Made by a program: the position numbers and the translations under genes | In this document: positions 19,859 to 28,508 of the stretch, one piece after another | Position numbering within the stretch: position 1 is the first letter of the stretch | Layout of the letters: each line of letters starts with the position of its first letter | NCBI RefSeq assembly: GCF_002245655.1 | Contig: NZ_NOIH01000026.1 | Location: forward strand, 62,001 to 126,000 | Direction: 5' to 3' | DNA from: Thauera propionica | GTDB lineage: Bacteria; Pseudomonadota; Gammaproteobacteria; Burkholderiales; Rhodocyclaceae | DNA: 64,000 nt | The notes under the pieces: model-generated | What the model was told of the DNA's origin: nothing | What the model saw: only the letters and a program-made list of their open reading frames with translations | Databases searched by the model: none

Positions 19859-20452
19859 TTATGCCTTCCCGTCATCGCCAACAAGAATGGTGGTATCCGC
19901 GAGATATTGGTGCGGCGGAATCTCGAGATTGGTCGGCGCCGGCATGCTCTTGTACACGCGACCTGCCAGATCGAAGATCGAACCGTGGCAGGGGCACAGG
20001 AAGCCGCCGGGCCAGTCGGCTCCCATGCCGCTTTCGGCACCGACCTTGAACTTCTCGGACGGGGAACAGCCGAGGTGGGTACAAATACCCACCGTGACCA
20101 GGTATTCGGGCTTGATGGAACGATGCTTGTTCTTGGCGTAGTCCGGCTGCTGCGGCTCATCCGAGGCCGGATCGGTGACATTGGCATCGGTCTTGTCGAG
20201 CGACGCCAGCATCTCGGGCGTGCGACGCAGGATCCACACCGGCTTGCCGCGCCATTCCACAGTCATCATCTCGCCCGGAGCGAGCTTACCCACATCCACT
20301 TCGACCGGCGCACCGGCTGCCTTGGCACGCTCGGACGGCGTCAGGCTGGCAACGAACGGCACAGCCGTTGCCACGGCGGCAACACCGCCGGCGGCGGACG
20401 TCGCCAGCAGCAGGGTGCGGCGGCTGCTGTCCATCTTTTGATCAACGCTCAT
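19859..20452 (-). CDS. petA: Ubiquinol-cytochrome c reductase iron-sulfur (Rieske) subunit
   Basis: 197 residues from the ATG at 20452. A twin-arginine-type N-terminus (SSRRTLLLATSAAGG) forms the uncleaved membrane anchor. The [2Fe-2S] cluster boxes are CTHLGCSP and CPCHGSIFD (Cys/His ligands plus the disulfide cysteines). First gene of petABC; a TATAAT box lies 53-58 bases upstream. Confidence 0.96.
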   Translation of the reverse strand: MSVDQKMDSSRRTLLLATSAAGGVAAVATAVPFVASLTPSERAKAAGAPVEVDVGKLAPGEMMTVEWRGKPVWILRRTPEMLASLDKTDANVTDPASDEPQQPDYAKNKHRSIKPEYLVTVGICTHLGCSPSEKFKVGAESGMGADWPGGFLCPCHGSIFDLAGRVYKSMPAPTNLEIPPHQYLADTTILVGDDGKA

Positions 20453-20504
20453 GACCCTCTTCCCAAAAAGGAAAACGAAAGACCCGGATACAAATAACTC
20501 CGGG

Positions 20505-20510
20505 ATTATA
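20505..20510 (-). promoter_or_regulatory. Probable -10 box of the petABC promoter
   Basis: A perfect TATAAT on the minus strand lies 53-58 bases before the petA ATG. A good -35 cannot be fixed: TTTCTC at 20528-20533 is at 17-bp spacing but weak. Just downstream is a CCCGGA...TCCGGG inverted repeat (20483-20504), which could be an operator, but six-base arms are easily chance in this genome. Confidence 0.5.
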
Positions 20511-20563
20511 ACGGAGTCACTGCAGCAGAGAAAGCACGAAGGGCGGATCGCCAGTCGCAACAA

Positions 20564-20597
20564 GGCTTTCCGGGCGGCATTCCTGCGTCGGAAAGCC
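20564..20597 (-). terminator. Possible terminator after recR
   Basis: A nine-base perfect stem (GGCTTTCCG / CGGAAAGCC) with a 16-base loop starts about 40 bp after the recR stop on the minus strand. It is followed only by TTGTTG, so it is a weak intrinsic terminator at best. It would separate dnaX-ybaB-recR from the petABC promoter. Confidence 0.4.
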
Positions 20598-20635
20598 GCG
20601 GCAGCGGCCGAATATGCTGCGACGCAACAGCTCGC

Positions 20636-21229
20636 CTAGACGGTGCGGCGTTCGACCAGGGCCTGGGCGATGGTGCCGGTGTCGGTGTGTTCGAGCTCGC
20701 CCCCGACCGGCACGCCGCGGGACAAGCGGCTGACCTTGAGGCCGCGCGCAGTCAACAGGCTGGCGACGGTATGCGCGGTGGCCTCGCCCTCGTTGGTGAA
20801 GTTGGTGGCGAGGATGACTTCCTGCACCTTGCCGTCGGTCGCGCGACCAATGAGCTTGTCGAGCTTCAGCTCGCGCGGCCCGATGCCGTCGAGCGGCGAC
20901 AGCCGCCCCATCAGGACGTAGTAGAGCCCGCTGTAGGACTGCGTCTGCTCGATCATCGCCAGATCGGCCGGCATCTCGACCACGCACAGCAGCGAGGCGT
21001 CGCGCCGCGGGTTGGCGCAGCGCGGGCACACGGCTTCCTCGCTGAAGTTGTTGCAGCGCTCGCAGTGGCGCAGCACTTCGAGCGCGTGCGCAAGCGCATG
21101 TGCCAACCGCGCCGCGCCGCGCTGATCGCGCTGCAGCAGATGGTAGGCCATGCGCTGCGCGGATTTCGGGCCGACGCTGGGCAGGCAGCGTAAGGCCTCG
21201 ATCAATTCGTCGAGGCTCGACGGCGTCAT
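20636..21229 (-). CDS. recR: Recombination mediator RecR
   Basis: 197 residues. The N-terminal HhH region ([18 protein letters not shown]), the zinc finger ([16 protein letters not shown]) and the Toprim domain ([24 protein letters not shown]) are in order. With RecF/RecO it loads RecA on gaps. Last gene of dnaX-ybaB-recR, the usual order; 10 bp after ybaB. Confidence 0.95.
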   Translation of the reverse strand: MTPSSLDELIEALRCLPSVGPKSAQRMAYHLLQRDQRGAARLAHALAHALEVLRHCERCNNFSEEAVCPRCANPRRDASLLCVVEMPADLAMIEQTQSYSGLYYVLMGRLSPLDGIGPRELKLDKLIGRATDGKVQEVILATNFTNEGEATAHTVASLLTARGLKVSRLSRGVPVGGELEHTDTGTIAQALVERRTV

Positions 21230-21239
21230 CGCGGCAGAC

Positions 21240-21563
21240 TCAGAACGGCAGCTTCATGCCGGGCGGCAGATTGAGGCCGGACGTGAAACCAGACATCTTC
21301 TCCTGCGTGGTCGCCTCGACCTTGCGCACGGCATCGTTCAGCGCCGCCGCGACCAGGTCCTCGAGCATTTCCTTGTCGTCCATCACCGACGCGTCGATGG
21401 AGACGCGACGCACGTCGTACTTGCAGGTCATCTGCACCTTGACCATGCCGGCACCCGACTGCCCTTCGACCTCGACCGAAGCAAGCTGCTCCTGCATCTT
21501 CTTCATGTTCTCCTGCATCTGCTGGGCTTGCTTCATCAGCCCGGCGATTCCGCCTTTCATCAT
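21240..21563 (-). CDS. ybaB: Nucleoid-associated protein, YbaB/EbfC family
   Basis: 107 residues from the ATG at 21563, chosen because family members start MMKGG and because GGAG lies 8 bases upstream; a GTG at 21572 is the alternative. A Met/Gln-rich coiled coil ([21 protein letters not shown]) is followed by the DNA-binding core. It sits between dnaX and recR as in most proteobacteria. Confidence 0.92.
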   Translation of the reverse strand: MMKGGIAGLMKQAQQMQENMKKMQEQLASVEVEGQSGAGMVKVQMTCKYDVRRVSIDASVMDDKEMLEDLVAAALNDAVRKVEATTQEKMSGFTSGLNLPPGMKLPF

Positions 21564-21631
21564 CTTGGACACTCCAGGTTATTGAGTTGTTTGAAAAGAG
21601 TCTTGACGCGAAGTCTGTCGTGCCGCGGCCG

Positions 21632-23680
21632 TCACAGCGGCTTCACGGTGTTTTCGACGAGGGTGGCATCGAAGCGTTCGATGAGTTCGCGCACGAAGGG
21701 ATCAGCCTCCAGTGCGGCCACCGCCTCCGCATGGCGTGCGCGACGCTCGATCTCGTCGCGCTGGGCAGGCGTTTCGCCGGCGATGTCGCCGATGACGATG
21801 CGCACGCGAATCGTGCGCCCGGTGGCCGCAGCGAGCTGGTCCTGCAGGCGGTCGACCGCGCCACGGTTCATGTCCAGCAGATGGCGATGCGCCGTCGACA
21901 GGCGCAACTGCAACTCGTCCTCGGCGCAATCGACCCACTCGCAGTGCTGGGCAAGCTCGCGCACGAGCCCACCCAGTTCGAGCGCGCGAATGATGCCTCG
22001 CCAGTCACCCATTGCGAGCAGGGACCCGACGTCGCCGCCGGTCGCCGACGCAGGCCTGATGGAGACAGGCGGTACAACCGCCGGGGCAACGGACGCTTCG
22101 GGCGCGCGCGCGACCTCAACGGTCGCAACCACCGCGGGCACGGTCTCTGCGCCGCGCTGGCGCGTCGCGGCTTCAGGTTGTGTCCGCGCGGGTGCAGTTG
22201 CCGCCGCGCCGTAATCCTCTGCATACGCCTCGGGCGGCAGGTCTTCCCAAGGCGGCACATCGTTCTCGCTCGCCGCCACCGGCGCGCTCGCTCCCGACGA
22301 CACGGCGGCGACCGCCGCAGGCACTGAAGCGACGGGAGCAGGTTCGGCCTTCTCCAGCGGGCGCTCTGCGGGCACAGGCGCCGTAGGTGAGGGGGCGGCT
22401 GCGCGAGAAGGCTGTCCCGCCGGCACGCCGGTGACCCGATTTCCGCCCCCCGCCGCGGAGAGGGCAGAAGACGACGCCAGGTCACCACCCGATCGGGCGC
22501 CCTGCGCCCCCCCCGCGCCTGCGGCCGCAGCAGCAGGCAGGCTGCGTGCCTGACCGCCGCCGGCCGGCGCGACGCCGGGTCCGCCGAGCGCCGCCGGCTG
22601 ATCGGGACGGAAAGCGTGCAGACGCAGCAGCGTCATCGTGAAACCGGTGTATTCGTCCGGCGCCAACGGCAGCTCGTCACGACCGTGAATCGCGATCTGG
22701 TAGGCGAGCTGCAGGAACTCCGCATCGAAGGCACCCGCATAGGATCCGATGCGGGCGCGCTCGACCTCGTCCGCGATCGCCTCCGGCGCGTACTGCACAA
22801 GCGCAATGCGATGCACCAGGGTCGCCAGCGACTGCAACGCGGCATCGAAGGACAGGCTGCGCGCCTCCATGCCATCCGCCACCGCGAGCAGGCCAGCGAC
22901 ATTCCCGGCCGCAAGCGCGTCGAGCACGGCGTAAAGATGGTCGTCGCCGACCGTGCCCAGCATCTGCGTGACCTGCTCCTCCTCGACCTTGCCCGCGCCA
23001 TGCGCGATCGACTGGTCGAGCAGCGACAGCGCATCGCGCATCGACCCGTTGGCGGCCTTGGCGATATGGCGCAATGCGCCGGGCTCGAAAGGCACCTCCT
23101 CGGCCTGCAGGATGCGCGTCAGATGATCGACGATATGGCCCGGCGGCATCTGCTTCAGGTTGAACTGCAGGCAGCGCGACAGCACCGTGACCGGAATCTT
23201 CTGCGGATCGGTGGTGGCGAGGATGAACTTGACGTGCTCGGGCGGCTCTTCCAGCGTCTTCAGCATGGCGTTGAAGGCGTGACCGGTGAGCATGTGCACT
23301 TCGTCGATCATGTAGACCTTGTAGCGCCCCTGTACCGGCGCATACACGGCCTTGTCGAGCAGCGCCGCCATGTCGTCGACGCCGCGGTTGGACGCGGCAT
23401 CCATCTCCACGTAATCGGGGAAGCGGTCGGCGTCGATGGCACGGCAGGCATCGCAGACGCCACAGGGCTCGGGCGTGATGCCCGTCTCGCAGTTCAACGC
23501 CTTGGCGAGGATGCGACTGATCGTGGTCTTGCCCACGCCGCGCGTCCCGGTGAAAAGCCAGGCGTGATGCAGCCTGCCCGTGGCGAGCGCATGCGTCAGC
23601 GCCCGCACGACGTGCTCCTGACCGACCAGCGTACCGAAGGACTTCGGCCGCCACTTGCGCGCAAGGACCTGATAGCTCAT
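21632..23680 (-). CDS. dnaX: DNA polymerase III subunit tau (gamma/tau)
   Basis: 682 residues from the ATG at 23680 (MSYQVLARKWRPKSF, the family start). The AAA+ domain has the Walker A GTRGVGKTT (45-53), a four-Cys zinc module (about 64-79), the Walker B region MIDEVHML and the sensor LSRCLQFN. A Pro/Ala-rich linker (about 370-550) precedes the C-terminal tau domain that binds polymerase and DnaB. I saw no A-AAA-AAG-type slippery run in the coding strand, so there is no sign of the E. coli gamma frameshift. Confidence 0.95.
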   Translation of the reverse strand: MSYQVLARKWRPKSFGTLVGQEHVVRALTHALATGRLHHAWLFTGTRGVGKTTISRILAKALNCETGITPEPCGVCDACRAIDADRFPDYVEMDAASNRGVDDMAALLDKAVYAPVQGRYKVYMIDEVHMLTGHAFNAMLKTLEEPPEHVKFILATTDPQKIPVTVLSRCLQFNLKQMPPGHIVDHLTRILQAEEVPFEPGALRHIAKAANGSMRDALSLLDQSIAHGAGKVEEEQVTQMLGTVGDDHLYAVLDALAAGNVAGLLAVADGMEARSLSFDAALQSLATLVHRIALVQYAPEAIADEVERARIGSYAGAFDAEFLQLAYQIAIHGRDELPLAPDEYTGFTMTLLRLHAFRPDQPAALGGPGVAPAGGGQARSLPAAAAAGAGGAQGARSGGDLASSSALSAAGGGNRVTGVPAGQPSRAAAPSPTAPVPAERPLEKAEPAPVASVPAAVAAVSSGASAPVAASENDVPPWEDLPPEAYAEDYGAAATAPARTQPEAATRQRGAETVPAVVATVEVARAPEASVAPAVVPPVSIRPASATGGDVGSLLAMGDWRGIIRALELGGLVRELAQHCEWVDCAEDELQLRLSTAHRHLLDMNRGAVDRLQDQLAAATGRTIRVRIVIGDIAGETPAQRDEIERRARHAEAVAALEADPFVRELIERFDATLVENTVKPL

Positions 23681-23780
23681 GGCGGGCGATTCTAGCAGAG
23701 CCATGACGGGCGTCCGGCGCCGATCGTCATCCCCGCCCTGCAGCTCCTCGATAGCTGAAGGCAATTCCAAACATCCTGCT

Positions 23781-23816
23781 TATCGATTGGACCTATCTAG
23801 ATCCACTGCCTATTCT
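23781..23816 (+). promoter_or_regulatory. Candidate regulated promoter before the 26-codon ORF and cfa
   Basis: A near-palindromic element TATCGATTGGACCTATC (23781-23797) overlaps a weak -35 (TTGGAC, 23787-23792). A -10-like TATTCT follows at 23811-23816 with an 18-bp spacer. The element aligns with the OxyR half-site pair GATAGGTTNAACCTATC at 12 of 16 defined positions. The ZIP gene promoter has the same layout (25331-25360). Binding by OxyR or another LysR-type regulator is inference. Confidence 0.4.
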
Positions 23817-23862
23817 GCACTCGTCAGCCGGACAGGCCCGGCATCGCACGGAGGACCCGATC

Positions 23863-23943
23863 ATGCATCCGAATGCCCAGGACTTCGACACCCTTTTCGA
23901 TCTGCTGTGCGCCGTGTGCGCCGAGTTCGCACTGACCGTCTGA
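23863..23943 (+). CDS. Micro-ORF of 26 codons upstream of cfa
   Basis: A very short frame, ATG at 23863 to TGA at 23941, encodes MHPNAQDFDTLFDLLCAVCA followed by EFALTV. A textbook ribosome binding site (GGAGG, 8 bases upstream) makes translation likely. The product is hydrophobic/acidic with a CxxC pair. It starts about 45 bases after a candidate promoter and ends 121 bp before cfa. It could be a leader peptide, a small functional protein, or a chance frame; I know no family for it. The rest of the 23681-24064 gap shows nothing else. Confidence 0.5.
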   Translation: MHPNAQDFDTLFDLLCAVCAEFALTV

Positions 23944-24064
23944 TCCGCACGCCACGCCCGAGAAGAAGGCCCGATTCCTGCTTGGAATACGGCAAAGCCG
24001 GGCGGCGATGGCCACCGGCCTTCCCTTTCCAGACTTCAAACCCTTACACGGCAAGGAGTACAGG

Positions 24065-25282
24065 ATGGAGAGCACTCAAAAGCCCGCCGAAACCCATGCA
24101 CGCAAGCCACTCCCGGCGCACCATCATGGCGCGCGCCGCACCCTTCGGCCACGGGAACAGGACCCGGCGCTGCGCGCGATCGCGCAACTGCTCGCCGAGG
24201 CAGACATCGAGGTCGACGGCGAACGCCCTTGGGACATGCGCATCCACAACCCGCAGACCGCGGACCGCATCCTGGCGCGCGGCAGCCTTGGCCTGGGCGA
24301 GAGCTACATGGAAGGCTGGTGGGACTGCGACCAGGTCGACGAATTCATTGCCCGCGTGCTGCTCGCCCGCCTCGACGAGAAGGTGGGGACCACGGCTCTG
24401 AGGGTGCAGGCCCTGCGCGCGCGCCTCTTCAACCTGCAGAGCCTGCGCCGCACCTGGCAGGTCGGCGAGATCCATTACGACCTCGGCAACGACTTCTTCG
24501 AGGCCATGCTCGACCCGAGCATGGCCTATACCTGTGGCTACTGGGCCACGGCCAATACGCTGGAAGACGCGCAGGCGGCCAAGCTCGACCTCATCTGCCG
24601 CAAGCTCGAGTTGCGACCCGGCATGCGACTGCTCGACATCGGCTGCGGCTGGGGCAGCCTGATGAAGTTCGCCGCCGAACACTACGGCGTCGAATGCGTC
24701 GGCCTGACAATCTCGCGCGAGCAGGCGGAGTTCGGCCAAGGGCGCTGTAACGACCTGCCGGTGGCCTTCCGGCTGCAGGACTATCGACAGTTCAACCGCG
24801 GCGGCAGCGAACGCTTCGACCGCATCGCCTCGGTCGGCATGTTCGAGCACGTCGGGGCCAAGAACCACAGCGCCTTCTTCGAGATGGCGCGCCGCAGCCT
24901 GACCGACGACGGCCTGTTCCTGCTTCACACCATCGGCAAGAACGTGCGACGCACGCCAACCGACCCGTGGATCGACCGCTACATCTTTCCCAACGGCGAT
25001 CTGCCCTCGCTCGGCCAGGTCTGCGACGCATCGGAAGACTGCTTCGTCGTCGAGGACGTGCATAGCTTCGGCGCCGACTACGACCGCACGCTGATGGCCT
25101 GGCATGCCCGTTTCGAAGCCGCCTGGCCGCGCTTCGCCGAGCGCTACGGCGAACACTTCTACCGCATGTGGCGCTACTACCTGCTCGCCTGCGCCGGCAC
25201 TTTCCGCGCACGCAGCAACCAACTGTGGCAGTTCGTGCTGTCGCCACGAGGCGTGGCGGGCGGCTACCGACGGCCCGGCTGA
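24065..25282 (+). CDS. cfa: Cyclopropane-fatty-acyl-phospholipid synthase
   Basis: 405 residues from the ATG at 24065, which has AAGGAG at the right distance; the frame is open to 24008 but without a site. The N-terminal region RGSLGLGESYMEGWWDC and HYDLGNDFFEAMLDPSMAYTCGYW, the SAM motif LLDIGCGWGSLMKFAAEHY and the C-terminal WRYYLLACAGTFRAR are typical of CFA synthases. It methylenates cis double bonds of membrane phospholipids, usually on entry to stationary phase or under acid or oxidative stress. Confidence 0.95.
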   Translation: MESTQKPAETHARKPLPAHHHGARRTLRPREQDPALRAIAQLLAEADIEVDGERPWDMRIHNPQTADRILARGSLGLGESYMEGWWDCDQVDEFIARVLLARLDEKVGTTALRVQALRARLFNLQSLRRTWQVGEIHYDLGNDFFEAMLDPSMAYTCGYWATANTLEDAQAAKLDLICRKLELRPGMRLLDIGCGWGSLMKFAAEHYGVECVGLTISREQAEFGQGRCNDLPVAFRLQDYRQFNRGGSERFDRIASVGMFEHVGAKNHSAFFEMARRSLTDDGLFLLHTIGKNVRRTPTDPWIDRYIFPNGDLPSLGQVCDASEDCFVVEDVHSFGADYDRTLMAWHARFEAAWPRFAERYGEHFYRMWRYYLLACAGTFRARSNQLWQFVLSPRGVAGGYRRPG

Positions 25283-25300
25283 GTCGGCCCCTCGATACCC

Positions 25301-25360
25301 AAGCCCTATCGACCGATTTCAAGCTTTCAATTGGTTCTATCGGTGGGCGGACTCCATACT
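25301..25360 (+). promoter_or_regulatory. Dyad-symmetric operator/promoter before the ZIP transporter
   Basis: A 39-base imperfect palindrome centred on AAGCTT (about 25305-25343) has outer arms CCTATCG and CTATCGG. Its right half contains ATTGGTTCTATC, matching the ATTGGACCTATC in front of the micro-ORF/cfa. TTGGTT (25331-25336) and CATACT (25355-25360) form a -35/-10 pair with the same 18-bp spacer as there. The layout resembles an activator site of LysR type overlapping the -35; the regulator is not known. Confidence 0.42.
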
Positions 25361-25425
25361 GAATTCACTGATTCGTGCGCTGCCCCGACCGGTGGTGACG
25401 CATGCAGATCGAAAGGAGTCCGATC

Positions 25426-26328
25426 ATGGTAGCCAAAGTCGCCCGCCTGCATTTCCTGCCCGCCAGCCCGGCTGGTGCCTTGCGCGCGCTCGCCGGCTGG
25501 CTGATCGCGCTAACCGGTTTCGCCGTGCTGCTCGCGCAGGCCGTCCGCGGCCTGGAAGGCTTCGAGCTACCGCTGTCCGGCGCACTGTCCGGCGGCGCCA
25601 TGGCCGCAGCCGCTACCGCGTTGGGCGCCGTGCCGTTGCTGGTGATGCGCAGGATCAGCGAGGGTGCGCAAGGCATGCTGCTCGGCTTCGGCGCCGGCGT
25701 GATGCTGGCCGCGAGCGTGTTCTCGCTGTTGCTGCCGGCCTTCGATGCCGCCCAGGCGCAGGGCACGGGCCAGACCGGCGCAGCGCTGCTGGTGGCCGTT
25801 GGCCTTGCGATCGGTGCCGGGCTGTTGCTGACGATGGATCGCGCCCTGCCCCACTCGCATGCGCCGGACGGCTCGCGTACCGGCACCGCGGTGTGGCTGT
25901 TCGTGTTCGCCATCGCGGTCCATAACATCCCCGAGGGGCTGGCGATCGGGGTTGCATCCGGCCTCAACGGCACCGGCGCGGGCAGCGGCGACGCCGTCGC
26001 CACCGGGATCTCGCTGCAGAACGTGCCCGAGGGCCTGATCGTCGCCATCGCGCTGGTGACGGCCGGCTACAGCCGCCTGTTCGCCTTCGGCGTCGCCGCG
26101 GTGTCAGGCCTGATGGAGCCGATCGCCGCGGTCGCCGGTTCGGTGATGGTGTCGGCTTCCGCGATGATCCTGCCGTGGGGGCTGGCGGGCGCGGCTGGCG
26201 CGATGCTGTTCGTGGTCAGTCACGAGATCATCCCCGAGTCGCACCGCCGCGGCCACGAAACGCTGGCCACCGGCGGCCTGATCGTCGGCTTCGTGGCGAT
26301 GATGCTGATGGACAGCCTGCTCGCCTGA
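25426..26328 (+). CDS. ZIP-family metal transporter (ZupT-like)
   Basis: 300 residues from the ATG at 25426, which has AAAGGAG 7 bases upstream; the ATG at 25402 is without a site. About eight membrane segments. The metal-binding helix motifs HNIPEGLAIGV (TM4) and QNVPEGLIVAIAL (TM5) are the ZIP signature with His/Asn/Glu ligands; a late SHEIIPESHRRGHE segment adds further ligands. Likely uptake of Zn2+ or other divalent metals. It shares promoter architecture with the cfa region upstream. Confidence 0.9.
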   Translation: MVAKVARLHFLPASPAGALRALAGWLIALTGFAVLLAQAVRGLEGFELPLSGALSGGAMAAAATALGAVPLLVMRRISEGAQGMLLGFGAGVMLAASVFSLLLPAFDAAQAQGTGQTGAALLVAVGLAIGAGLLLTMDRALPHSHAPDGSRTGTAVWLFVFAIAVHNIPEGLAIGVASGLNGTGAGSGDAVATGISLQNVPEGLIVAIALVTAGYSRLFAFGVAAVSGLMEPIAAVAGSVMVSASAMILPWGLAGAAGAMLFVVSHEIIPESHRRGHETLATGGLIVGFVAMMLMDSLLA

Positions 26329-26355
26329 ACGACCAGGCTTGAACGACACGCCGAA

Positions 26356-26393
26356 AAGCCGAAGGGCGCCCACATCGGAGCGCCCTTCGGCTT
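26356..26393. terminator. Bidirectional intrinsic terminator between ZIP gene and 4.5S RNA gene
   Basis: A 14-bp perfect stem (AAGCCGAAGGGCGC / GCGCCCTTCGGCTT) with a 10-base loop. On the plus strand it is followed by CTT-rich sequence and ends the ZIP transcript; on the minus strand it is followed by TTTTCGG and ends the 4.5S RNA transcript. Confidence 0.85.
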
Positions 26394-26402
26394 CTTGCAT
26401 TC

Positions 26403-26506
<104 letters not shown>

Positions 26507-26571
26507 GCCGGCATTGTAGCAGCATGCCGGCCGCACGGGGGCGCATGATGGCCCCCTTGTACGGGCCGCGA

Positions 26572-28263
26572 TCAGCCCTTCAGTTCGGGGAAGTCTTCCT
26601 CGAAGAACTCCAGCTCGCCCCGCGCGTTCTCACCCCGCGCCTCTTCGGCCTTGCGCAGTTCGACGCGGCGGATCTTGCCTGAGATGGTCTTGGGCAGGTC
26701 GGCGAAGGACAGGCGGCGGATGCGCTTGTACGGGGCCAGGCGTTCGCGGGTGAAGGCGAAGATGTCCTTGGCGAGCTCCTTGCTGGGCTCCTGGCCGGCG
26801 ACCAGGATCACGAAGGCCTTCGGCACCGCCAGACGCACCGGATCCGGGCTCGGCACCACCGCGGCTTCGGCCACCGCCGGGTGCTCGATCAGCACGCTTT
26901 CGAGTTCGAACGGGCTGATGCGATAGTCGGAGGCCTTGAACACGTCGTCGGCACGGCCGACATAGGTGATGTAGCCGTCCTCGTCGATGCTGGCGACGTC
27001 ACCGGTGCGATAGTGGCCATCGCGCATCACTTCCGCGGTCTTCGCCGGATCACCCGAGTAGCCCACCATCAGGCCCACCGGACGGCTGTCGCCTAGCACC
27101 AGCGAGATCTCACCCTCGGTCACCGGGTTGCTATCCACGTCGAGCAGGGCGATCTTGTAGCCGGGCAGCGGACGGCCCATGGAACCGGGCTTGAGCGGCT
27201 GGCCGGGCGTGTTGCCGATCTCGGCGGTGGTCTCGGTCTGGCCGAAGCCGTCGCGGATGGTGATGCCCCAGGCCTTCTGCACCTGCTCGATGACTTCCGG
27301 GTTGAGCGGTTCGCCGGCGCCGATCAGTTCGCGCAGCTTGGTCTTGACCGCCGCCAGGTCCTGCTGGATCAGCATGCGCCACACGGTCGGGGGCGCGCAC
27401 ATGGTGGTGACTTCGTACTTCACCAGCACGTCGAGCAGGGCCTTGGCGTTGAAGCGGTTGTAGTTGTACAGGAACACGCAGGCGCCGGCATTCCACGGCG
27501 CGAAGAAGCAGCTCCAGGCGTGCTTGGCCCAGCCCGGCGAGGAGATGTTCATGTGGCGGTCATTGGGCTTCAGGCCGATCCAGTACATCGTCGACAGGTG
27601 GCCAACAGGGTAGGACTGATGGGTGTGCAGCACCAGCTTGGGCTTGGAGGTGGTGCCCGAGGTGAAGTAAAGCAGCAGCGGATCGTCGACGCGGGTGACG
27701 CCGTCCGGGGTGAACTGGTCGGATTCGGCCGCGGCGTCCTCGAAGGCCTTCCAGCCAGCGGGCGCGCCGCCCACGGCGATGCGCCCGAAGCTGCCCGGCA
27801 GGCTCTCGAACTTGTCGGTGTGGGCCTTGCCGATCACCACGTGCTTGACCTGGCCGCGCTCGACGCGGTCGACCAGATCGTCCGGGGTCAGCAGCGTGGT
27901 CGCGGGGATCACCACCGCGCCGAGCTTGATCGCGGCGAGCATGGTTTCCCACAGCGGCACTTCGTTGCCGAGCATGATCAGGATGCGCTCGCCGCGCTTG
28001 ACGCCCTGCTTGCGCAGCCAGTTGGCGACGCGGTTCGAGCGCGCCGACATCTCGGCGAAGGAGAGCTTCGACTCGCGGCCATCCTCCTCGATGATCCACA
28101 GCGCCGGGTTGTCGTTGCCCTTGGCCATGGCATCGAAGTAGTCCAGCGCCCAGTTGAATTCCTTCAGCTGCGGCCACTTGAAGCCGGCGTAGGCGGTGGC
28201 GTAGTCGCTGCGGTGTTGCAACAGGAAGTCGCGTGCGGCGATGAATTCGGCGACAGCACTCAT
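26572..28263 (-). CDS. AMP-forming acyl-CoA synthetase (medium-chain type)
   Basis: 563 residues from the ATG at 28263 with GGAGAGGG upstream. ANL motifs: YFTSGTTSKPK (P-loop), GFGQTETT (A5), HYRTGDVASIDEDGY (A7) and the C-terminal KTISGKIRR lysine. The N-terminal FNWALDYFDAMA is like the medium-chain acyl-CoA synthetase group rather than acetyl-CoA synthetases. Substrate could be a fatty, branched-chain or aromatic acid; the LiuR-like operator upstream favours fatty or branched-chain acid use, but that is inference. Single-gene unit, divergent from a nitroreductase. Confidence 0.82.
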   Translation of the reverse strand: MSAVAEFIAARDFLLQHRSDYATAYAGFKWPQLKEFNWALDYFDAMAKGNDNPALWIIEEDGRESKLSFAEMSARSNRVANWLRKQGVKRGERILIMLGNEVPLWETMLAAIKLGAVVIPATTLLTPDDLVDRVERGQVKHVVIGKAHTDKFESLPGSFGRIAVGGAPAGWKAFEDAAAESDQFTPDGVTRVDDPLLLYFTSGTTSKPKLVLHTHQSYPVGHLSTMYWIGLKPNDRHMNISSPGWAKHAWSCFFAPWNAGACVFLYNYNRFNAKALLDVLVKYEVTTMCAPPTVWRMLIQQDLAAVKTKLRELIGAGEPLNPEVIEQVQKAWGITIRDGFGQTETTAEIGNTPGQPLKPGSMGRPLPGYKIALLDVDSNPVTEGEISLVLGDSRPVGLMVGYSGDPAKTAEVMRDGHYRTGDVASIDEDGYITYVGRADDVFKASDYRISPFELESVLIEHPAVAEAAVVPSPDPVRLAVPKAFVILVAGQEPSKELAKDIFAFTRERLAPYKRIRRLSFADLPKTISGKIRRVELRKAEEARGENARGELEFFEEDFPELKG

Positions 28264-28334
28264 GGTGTTCCCTCTCCTCGTTGTGATCAAAACCGTCGGC
28301 TTCCGGCTGGGCAAAAGCCCGCCGGGCGCCATAT

Positions 28335-28354
28335 TTACGTTGACGTTAACGTAA
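28335..28354 (-). promoter_or_regulatory. LiuR-like palindromic operator upstream of the acyl-CoA synthetase
   Basis: TTACGTTGACGTTAACGTAA holds three ACGT cores at 6-bp steps; its inner 15 bases TTGACGTTAACGTAA form a near-perfect palindrome, in the style of the operators reported for MerR-family LiuR, which controls branched-chain amino acid and acyl-CoA catabolism in proteobacteria. It is 72 bp before the synthetase ATG and 154 bp before the divergent nitroreductase, so it could control either. No regulator gene is next to it. Confidence 0.5.
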
Positions 28355-28508
28355 TTCATGCATCCAGATCAAATCGGCGCTATCCGTTCGCACCCGCGAC
28401 GGCGGAGCGACCAGCGCGCGCAATCGTTCCCCGTACTGCGGCAGGATCGCCGAAGCACCGCCTTGCGCCAATATACTTGCTGTTTTCCCGCAGCATCCGG
28501 AGTGACTC

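Noticed and set aside
20451-20639. 62-codon plus-strand frame in the petA-recR gap
   Set aside because: It has no good ribosome binding site and overlaps the petABC promoter; the product is Lys/Arg/Ala-rich without a known family.
21632-23680. Programmed frameshift site in dnaX
   Set aside because: No A-AAA-AAG-type slippery heptamer was seen, so only the full-length tau product is annotated.
26572-28263. Benzoate-CoA ligase assignment
   Set aside because: Genus-level context (aromatic degraders) makes it tempting, but the N-terminus is of medium-chain acyl-CoA synthetase type and no aromatic pathway gene is nearby.
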